Shown: positions 22,407-26,662 of the stretch, one piece after another
Layout of the letters: each line of letters begins with the position of its first letter
Position numbering within the stretch: the stretch's first letter is position 1
NCBI GenBank assembly: GCA_000383735.1
Contig: KB912128.1
Span: 1-26,662, forward strand
DNA from: Verrucomicrobia bacterium SCGC AAA164-M04
GTDB taxonomy: Bacteria > Verrucomicrobiota > Verrucomicrobiae > Verrucomicrobiales > Akkermansiaceae
DNA length: 26,662 nt
Direction: 5' to 3'
Notes under the pieces: generated by a model
What the model was told of the DNA's origin: nothing
What the model saw: only the letters and a program-made list of their open reading frames with translations
Database searches by the model: none
Made by a program: the position numbers and the translations under genes

Positions 22407-23456
22407 ATGAAAAATACTACTCTTAAAGCAGCTGCCGCTTTTGGGCTTGGAGCCCTCCTCATGGGAAGTGCTGCTGCCCAAGAATCAGTCTCGAAGCCCG
22501 TTGGCTATGAGACTCTTGAAATCAACCAACAGTTTAATTACGTCGGTCTTCGCCTCCTCGGTGCTCCTCTCGCTACTAGCACGGTTGCTACAGCTGAGAA
22601 TGGCGCAATCACTCTCGCAAGTGGCGAAGTCGCTGACGGTTCAGTGATCGTTGAAGTTGTTGACGGAGACGCTGCTGGCGCGGTTGTCGTTGGAACAGTT
22701 GCCGCTGGATCCATTTCCGTTCCTGCTGGTCTTTTGGACAATCTTGAGGTGGAGAACACCGTGACTGTCCGTGCTCCACAGACTCTTGCTTCTGTCTTTG
22801 GTGCTGACGGAGCTAGCTTGACCGGTTCCGCTGGACAAGGTGGTGCTGATCTTGTTCTTGTCCCAGACGGCTCAGGCGCATTTGACACTTACTGGTATTC
22901 TTCCGGTGGTTTCGGTGGTGTAGGTGCAGGTTGGAAGCAAGTTGATCCAGCAAGCGGCGAAAGCAACGATGTTGACGGTGCAGCAGTGACTCTAGTTTAC
23001 ACTGACGGGCTCATCATCCAGAACCGTGGTGCTGACAACTCTATTGTTGTAAGTGGGTCGGTTAAGACGACTGGCACTACTCCAGCTCTTACAACTCAGT
23101 TTAACTACTTGAGCACAATCTATCCTGCTGGAGCAACTCTTTCATCAGCCTTTGACGAAGCAGGTAACCCTGGCGTTCTTAGAGCAGGCACTCTCACAGC
23201 ATCTGCTGGACAGGGTGGTGCTGATCTCGTTTTCATTCCAAGCGGAGCTGACTTCGACATCTACTGGTATTCTTCTGGTGGATTTGGTGGAGCCGGTGCT
23301 GGTTGGAAAGTTGTTGATGCCGCAACAGGTAATAGCAACGACGCAGATTCGACAGCAGTTTCTCTTGACTCTGCATCAGGAATCGTTATCCAAAACCGCG
23401 GTGCTCTTCCACAGGGAGTATCAATCGGAGCTCCTGCGTTTTACGCTGACCTCTAA
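22407..23456 (+). CDS. secreted protein with a duplicated domain (TIGR02597-like, tentative)
   Basis: A 349-residue exported protein. The start at ATG 22407 gives a clean signal peptide (residues 1-24, ending SAAA before QESVS); the in-frame codons upstream back to 22341 encode no signal and cross the inverted repeat. The mature part contains two copies of a Gly/Trp/Tyr-rich unit (138-208 and 263-332). Each reads SAGQGGADLV, then YWYSSGGFGG..AGWK, SND.D and IQNRG. Each is preceded by a QFNY segment (42-45 and 231-234), so the whole protein looks like an internal duplication of a beta-rich module. From memory it resembles the verrucomicrobial secreted family TIGR02597; I cannot verify that. 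Base use is regular and it looks highly expressed. It is 33 bp upstream of the PEP-CTERM gene. Confidence 0.8.
   Translation: MKNTTLKAAAAFGLGALLMGSAAAQESVSKPVGYETLEINQQFNYVGLRLLGAPLATSTVATAENGAITLASGEVADGSVIVEVVDGDAAGAVVVGTVAAGSISVPAGLLDNLEVENTVTVRAPQTLASVFGADGASLTGSAGQGGADLVLVPDGSGAFDTYWYSSGGFGGVGAGWKQVDPASGESNDVDGAAVTLVYTDGLIIQNRGADNSIVVSGSVKTTGTTPALTTQFNYLSTIYPAGATLSSAFDEAGNPGVLRAGTLTASAGQGGADLVFIPSGADFDIYWYSSGGFGGAGAGWKVVDAATGNSNDADSTAVSLDSASGIVIQNRGALPQGVSIGAPAFYADL
22818..23030 (+). repeat. internal repeat, copy 1 (residues 138-208 of the secreted protein)
   Basis: Encodes LTGSAGQGGADLV...IQNRG and is clearly related to 23193-23402 at both protein and DNA level. The segment TACTGGTATTCTTC is shared exactly. 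Copy 1 carries one extra residue near PDGSGAFD. Confidence 0.85.
23193..23402 (+). repeat. internal repeat, copy 2 (residues 263-332 of the secreted protein)
   Basis: Encodes LTASAGQGGADLV...IQNRG. Most differences from copy 1 are third-codon or conservative changes, which indicates duplication followed by purifying selection. Confidence 0.85.
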
Positions 23457-23489
23457 GTCTTAAGAAAATTCACTTTTAAAATCATTATT

Positions 23490-24131
23490 ATGAAGAAAAC
23501 AGTAATCGCTAGCCTAGCAGCCATTGGGTTGTTCTCGGGAGCAAGTGCATACACCGTTTCATTCTTGAACGTAGCTTCAGCTGATCCTACAGCTGTTCCT
23601 GTTCTTGATAACACCGGTGCCCCAATTGCCCTTGGCTCTGGATTCGTCGCAGCCGGAACCTTCGCATCTGCTCCTACCAGCAAAGAAGAAGTTCTTTTGT
23701 TCACGGCATTTGGAGACGGAAACAGTGCTTTCTCAAACAGCATTGGGGTTGGCGGATTCTTTGACGGTAACCGCTCGGCTCCAATTCCTGCGGGAACGAC
23801 AGAATCACCTGTAGGTGCTTCCGTTTATCTTGTGATTGGTGATGGCGCCGACCTTGCTAGCTCCACCGATTTCGCAGTTTACGATCCAGGTTTGGTCTTC
23901 GGAACTGAGAATGCTGTTGGTGCTGGTGCACTCGACATCATTATTGACAGTGATTCTTTGACCGCTGACTCACTTGTCTACGGAACGATCCTCACAGAGG
24001 TTGATACAGGTCTTGGCCTTATTTTCACCGAAGGTATCCAACTTGGTGAGGGAGTAGTTGTTCCTGAGCCATCAACAAGCCTTCTTGCTGCGCTTGCCGG
24101 ACTCGCTCTGGCAGCACGTCGCCGTCGCTAG
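23490..24131 (+). CDS. PEP-CTERM sorted surface protein
   Basis: A 213-residue exported protein with a signal peptide (1-20, ending SGASA). It has a Gly/Asp/Ser-rich beta-type body and a complete C-terminal sorting signal: VPEPS at 191-195, a hydrophobic helix at 197-209 and four Arg at the end (210-213). The signal is read by an exosortase (EpsH/XrtA type), which cleaves or processes the protein at the cell surface and is usually linked to exopolysaccharide. No exosortase gene lies in this window. The body is not recognised; GASVYLVIGDGADL, near its middle, resembles the core of other small verrucomicrobial PEP-CTERM proteins. It shares an operon with the duplicated-domain protein and is closed by a strong hairpin. 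Confidence 0.9.
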   Translation: MKKTVIASLAAIGLFSGASAYTVSFLNVASADPTAVPVLDNTGAPIALGSGFVAAGTFASAPTSKEEVLLFTAFGDGNSAFSNSIGVGGFFDGNRSAPIPAGTTESPVGASVYLVIGDGADLASSTDFAVYDPGLVFGTENAVGAGALDIIIDSDSLTADSLVYGTILTEVDTGLGLIFTEGIQLGEGVVVPEPSTSLLAALAGLALAARRRR

Positions 24132-24173
24132 ACGACTGAGCACGTTCGCAACAATCATTTTATTTTTGTTTTC

Positions 24174-24206
24174 ACGGCTGCTTTCTTCGGAAAGCAGCCG
24201 TTTCTT
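24174..24206 (+). terminator. intrinsic terminator with UUCG tetraloop after the PEP-CTERM gene
   Basis: ACGGCTGCTTTC (24174-24185) pairs perfectly with GAAAGCAGCCGT (24190-24201), closing a C(TTCG)G tetraloop. A T-rich tail (TTCTTATTG) follows. The 12-bp stem is the strongest hairpin I found in the window. Confidence 0.9.
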
Positions 24207-24250
24207 ATTGTTTCATTCACCATCTCACTTAAACGAGATCTTGTGCGCTG

Positions 24251-24850
24251 ATGAAAATTCAAAATTCAAAATTTAAGAAAAGTGCAATCAATTTTGACGG
24301 ATGCCCTGCGCCGGATCTTCCTGAGTTTGCTTTCATTGGACGATCTAATGTGGGGAAGTCCTCCCTGATTAATCTTCTTACAAATAAAGAAGGCCTAGCC
24401 AGGGTTTCGAAAACTCCTGGGCGGACGAGAGAAATCAACTTTTTCTCGATCAATGATTCGTGGAACCTTGTCGATCTTCCGGGCTATGGCTACGCAAAAG
24501 TCTCAAAGTCTCAAAGAGACCAATTCAACGAATTTGTATCAGACTATCTTATCAATCGGGAAACATTGACTGGGATATTCGTGTTAATCGATTCACGCCA
24601 CCCTCCGCAGAAAATAGATCTAGAGTTTCTCGCTTGGCTCATTGAGGCCCAGTTGCCTTTTGCTCTCATTTTCACGAAGACTGATAAGAGTAAACCTAAG
24701 CTTGTCCGGAAGAATATTGGATTATTCCTGGAAAGAATGAAGGAGTTTAGTGAAGGAGATCCGATTCATTTTGAGACCTCGACAACAACTCGAACTGGTC
24801 GAAAAGAAGTTCTCAAATTCATTGAAACTGCGATTTCCAACCAAATCTAG
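24251..24850 (+). CDS. engB: ribosome-biogenesis GTPase EngB/YsxC
   Basis: A 199-residue small GTPase needed for assembly of the large ribosomal subunit. G1 is GRSNVGKS (30-37), the G2 region is KTPGRTREINFF (54-65), G3 is DLPGYGYAKVS (75-85), G4 is TKTDK (142-146) and G5 lies near ETSTTTRTG (about 175-183). The length is normal for the family. No Shine-Dalgarno precedes the ATG at 24251, and the first codons contain a short tandem ATTCAAA repeat. The gene converges with the LolA-like gene, with 19 bp between the two stops. Confidence 0.96.
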   Translation: MKIQNSKFKKSAINFDGCPAPDLPEFAFIGRSNVGKSSLINLLTNKEGLARVSKTPGRTREINFFSINDSWNLVDLPGYGYAKVSKSQRDQFNEFVSDYLINRETLTGIFVLIDSRHPPQKIDLEFLAWLIEAQLPFALIFTKTDKSKPKLVRKNIGLFLERMKEFSEGDPIHFETSTTTRTGRKEVLKFIETAISNQI

Positions 24851-24869
24851 TAGGATTACAGGTGCTGGT

Positions 24870-25505
24870 TTACTTCTTCCAGCGATAAGCAGAATCGTTG
24901 ACATTAAAGATGCCGGTGGGGATCGCAATATTGAGTTGAGGGGTAAAAAACTCGGTCATGGTCTCGGTGCCGTCCCTCTGAGTCCACCCGATACGTTCTA
25001 CAAAAGAGGCCTCAAGATTTACCTGCATTAAGAGAGACTTGATAAGCTTTTTCACCGAGCGTTGTTTGGGAGAAAATGTTGCATTGTAACGTCCCTTGGC
25101 TTCGTTCGTGCTCGTGATCGTAAAGACTTTCAGCATCTCATCAAATGAGGCTTCTTTACCCATCCCCAAAGTAAGAAATAGGGGCTTCACCGAACGATCG
25201 TCGGGTGAGAGCCGTTCGCCTGTCTTCTTGAGCTCATCGATCATCAAGACTTGCCCACCATTATAGACGATCGTTTGTCTGACTGGTTTTCCAATTTCCC
25301 AGCGAAAAGCTTTTCCCGGAATTAGCCAGAGTTTTCCCATCGTCTTGATATCGTCTGTCAAAGCTGGAACCCGCTTGGTTTGACGGAAGGTTGCCACAAC
25401 GGATTTATGAGCTGCTTGTCTCTTAAGTGCCTCTCTAAGTGGAGCTGCCTCGTCGGCAAAAATTCGGAGGGAGAAACAGAGCAAGATGATACTAAATCTA
25501 ACCAT
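24870..25505 (-). CDS. LolA-like outer-membrane lipoprotein carrier
   Basis: A 211-residue periplasmic protein with a signal peptide (1-17, ending RIFA before DEA). The body follows the LolA-like pattern: helix LREALKRQAAHKSVVATFRQTKRVP, strands GKLWLIPGKAFRWEIGKP and QTIVYNGGQVLMI, then VKPLFLTLG and a C-terminal strand region ending NVNDSAYRWKK. LolA binds lipoprotein acyl chains in its half barrel and passes them to the outer membrane. LolA-like proteins encoded next to MMPL exporters (for example in aryl-polyene clusters) instead belong to lipid-export systems. Here an MMPL-type gene starts 77 bp away on the other strand, so the second role is as likely as the first. Confidence 0.85.
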   Translation of the reverse strand: MVRFSIILLCFSLRIFADEAAPLREALKRQAAHKSVVATFRQTKRVPALTDDIKTMGKLWLIPGKAFRWEIGKPVRQTIVYNGGQVLMIDELKKTGERLSPDDRSVKPLFLTLGMGKEASFDEMLKVFTITSTNEAKGRYNATFSPKQRSVKKLIKSLLMQVNLEASFVERIGWTQRDGTETMTEFFTPQLNIAIPTGIFNVNDSAYRWKK

Positions 25506-25510
25506 GGGCG

Positions 25511-25539
25511 TATCATCTATTTTTTTAGGATATTCTCAA
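25511..25539 (-). promoter_or_regulatory. candidate promoter of the LolA-like gene (minus strand)
   Basis: On the minus strand TTGAGA (25539-25534) and ATGATA (25516-25511) are 17 bp apart. The -10 box ends only 5 nt before the ATG, which would give a leaderless transcript. Weak evidence. Confidence 0.25.
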
Positions 25540-25582
25540 TCTAGGAAGTCGATATTTCTTAAAGAGCAGTCAATATCCGCGC

Positions 25583-26662
25583 GTGCGCCGCCCGATCCGA
25601 TCCTATCTGATTTTTGGAATTGTCCTTATTATTTCTGTAAGCGGCCTGAAACGTTTAAGTTTTGCAACGGATGTCCTTGAAATTTTGCCTGATGGAATTC
25701 CCGAGGTAGAAGCCCTACAGGTCTTTCGGGAATACTTTGATGATGATCATCGGGTGATTCTTCTGCTAAAACATGAGGATGAAATTTTCGAGGAGGATGT
25801 TGCCGAGTTGGCTGATTATTTAAAGAAGAGCCTTCCGGAAGCTCGGATTCAGTATCGTAATCGCTTTGACGACGACCCAAAGAGTTTCGCTAAAAGTCTC
25901 GCAAGGCTTTGGGCGGACTCTGACCCAAGACAAGTTCAGAAATTTACAGATAGATTAAGGGAGCCTACTCAAATTCAGGCCCTATTAGCGGAGTCCAAAG
26001 ACAAGGTGGCTCTCTCCCTAGATCAGGGCGAAGCAACGATGGCTGCTTATGATCCTTTGGGTTTTTTGACCCACCCAACGATGAATCAATTACAAGGTAA
26101 CAGTTTCGATTATCAAAGCGAAGATGGCCGGTTTTGGTTGGTCATGATTGCAAATACGGATCTCGGCCTAGAATATCGAGAACATGCGAAGTGGGTGAAT
26201 CAAATTCGTGAATCCACCAATAATTGGAAATCGGAAGGATTCACCTACACGCTGACAGGTGGGCCGGTTTTTAGTGCTGAAATAGGTTCGGGAATGGAAA
26301 AAGACATGTCGGGGACCATAACTATTACTTCAATTATTGTTGGGATCTTGTTCCTTTTGACTCAAAGAAGTTTTGTCCAATTGTTGGTTTTGGGAGCGAT
26401 CCTCGGGCTGGTCTTTCTCATTACTCTTGGCTTGGCTGGCTGGATTTATGGGACTTTGAATCTGGTGAGTGTTGGGTTTGCCGCAATTCTTCTCGGACTG
26501 GTGATTGATTACGGTGTGGTCATTGCTCGTGAGTCATCAGCCGGGCAGTCCCCCACATCCTTGCGGCGTGAGATGGCTCCGGGGATTCTTTGGGCGGCTT
26601 CAACCACCGCGGTTGTTTTTGGAATCCTCATGTTGAGCACCTTTAAGGGGGTTCAGCAATTG
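25583..26662 (+). CDS. MMPL/RND-type exporter, N-terminal part (gene cut by window edge)
   Basis: The frame is open for 360 codons from GTG 25583 to the right edge. Residues about 5-21 form the first membrane helix. Residues 22-240 form a periplasmic porter-like domain starting FATDVLEILPDGIPEVEAL. Then come helices at about 243-260, 264-290, 296-316 and 333-352, with the RND motif LGLVIDYGVV (304-313) whose D309 is a candidate proton-relay residue. This is half of an RND/MMPL protein; a second porter and helix set should lie beyond the window. Such exporters move lipids, hopanoids or polyene lipids to the outer envelope. GTG was chosen because the frame holds no ATG nearby and a stop lies at 25526-25528. 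The gene is divergent from the LolA-like gene. Confidence 0.88.
   Translation, partial: MRRPIRSYLIFGIVLIISVSGLKRLSFATDVLEILPDGIPEVEALQVFREYFDDDHRVILLLKHEDEIFEEDVAELADYLKKSLPEARIQYRNRFDDDPKSFAKSLARLWADSDPRQVQKFTDRLREPTQIQALLAESKDKVALSLDQGEATMAAYDPLGFLTHPTMNQLQGNSFDYQSEDGRFWLVMIANTDLGLEYREHAKWVNQIRESTNNWKSEGFTYTLTGGPVFSAEIGSGMEKDMSGTITITSIIVGILFLLTQRSFVQLLVLGAILGLVFLITLGLAGWIYGTLNLVSVGFAAILLGLVIDYGVVIARESSAGQSPTSLRREMAPGILWAASTTAVVFGILMLSTFKGVQQL

Noticed and set aside
1..26662. CRISPR arrays, insertion sequences, toxin-antitoxin pairs or phage defence genes
   Set aside because: I found no spaced direct repeats, transposases or defence-type domains on either strand.

Overview
The window reads as a piece of the chromosome of a Gram-negative member of the PVC group, most likely Verrucomicrobiota (Verrucomicrobiales/Opitutales type). 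The reasons are a fused LpxC-FabZ lipid A gene, a PEP-CTERM surface protein with an arginine tail, outer-membrane and LolA-type genes, an ATP-dependent PEP carboxykinase, many GTG starts, and an almost complete lack of Shine-Dalgarno sequences. The assignment comes from family recognition by eye, not from a search. I see no insertion sequence, integrase, CRISPR array, rRNA or phage gene. Most of the window looks like vertically inherited chromosome.

Layout. 1-5314: a cut-off secreted phosphoesterase-like gene (minus), a tiny lipoprotein (plus), pckA and lpxC-fabZ (minus), then an RluA-type pseudouridine synthase and a NIF3-family protein (plus). 5481-5554: tRNA-Gly(TCC). 5603-10341: an exopolysaccharide export block with a secreted repeat-rich helical protein, an outer-membrane beta-barrel, a Wzc-type tyrosine autokinase and a small Wza-like periplasmic protein. 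It has no glycosyltransferases and ends in a strong terminator. 10449-14459: a PDZ protein, a Prc/Tsp protease, a YggS-type PLP protein and a DUF971 zinc-site protein. 14521-18598 (minus): an ABCG-type ABC transporter, a small membrane-anchored protein and a large secreted helical protein of unknown function. 18815-22205: a tightly packed accB-accC-thiE-pfkB-type kinase operon. 22302-24206: a surface-protein operon with a promoter, a perfect 9-bp inverted repeat in the leader, a secreted protein with a duplicated domain, a PEP-CTERM protein and a UUCG-hairpin terminator. 24251-26662: engB, a LolA-like carrier (minus), and a divergent MMPL/RND-type exporter that runs off the right edge.

How the parts fit. 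Several blocks serve the envelope: lipid A and fatty-acid synthesis (LpxC-FabZ, AccB/AccC), polysaccharide export, periplasmic proteolysis (Prc), surface sorting (PEP-CTERM) and lipid or lipoprotein traffic (LolA plus MMPL). The least explained parts are the repeat-rich secreted protein beside the polysaccharide exporter, the three-gene ABC cluster on the minus strand, and the hairpin-led duplicated-domain/PEP-CTERM operon.
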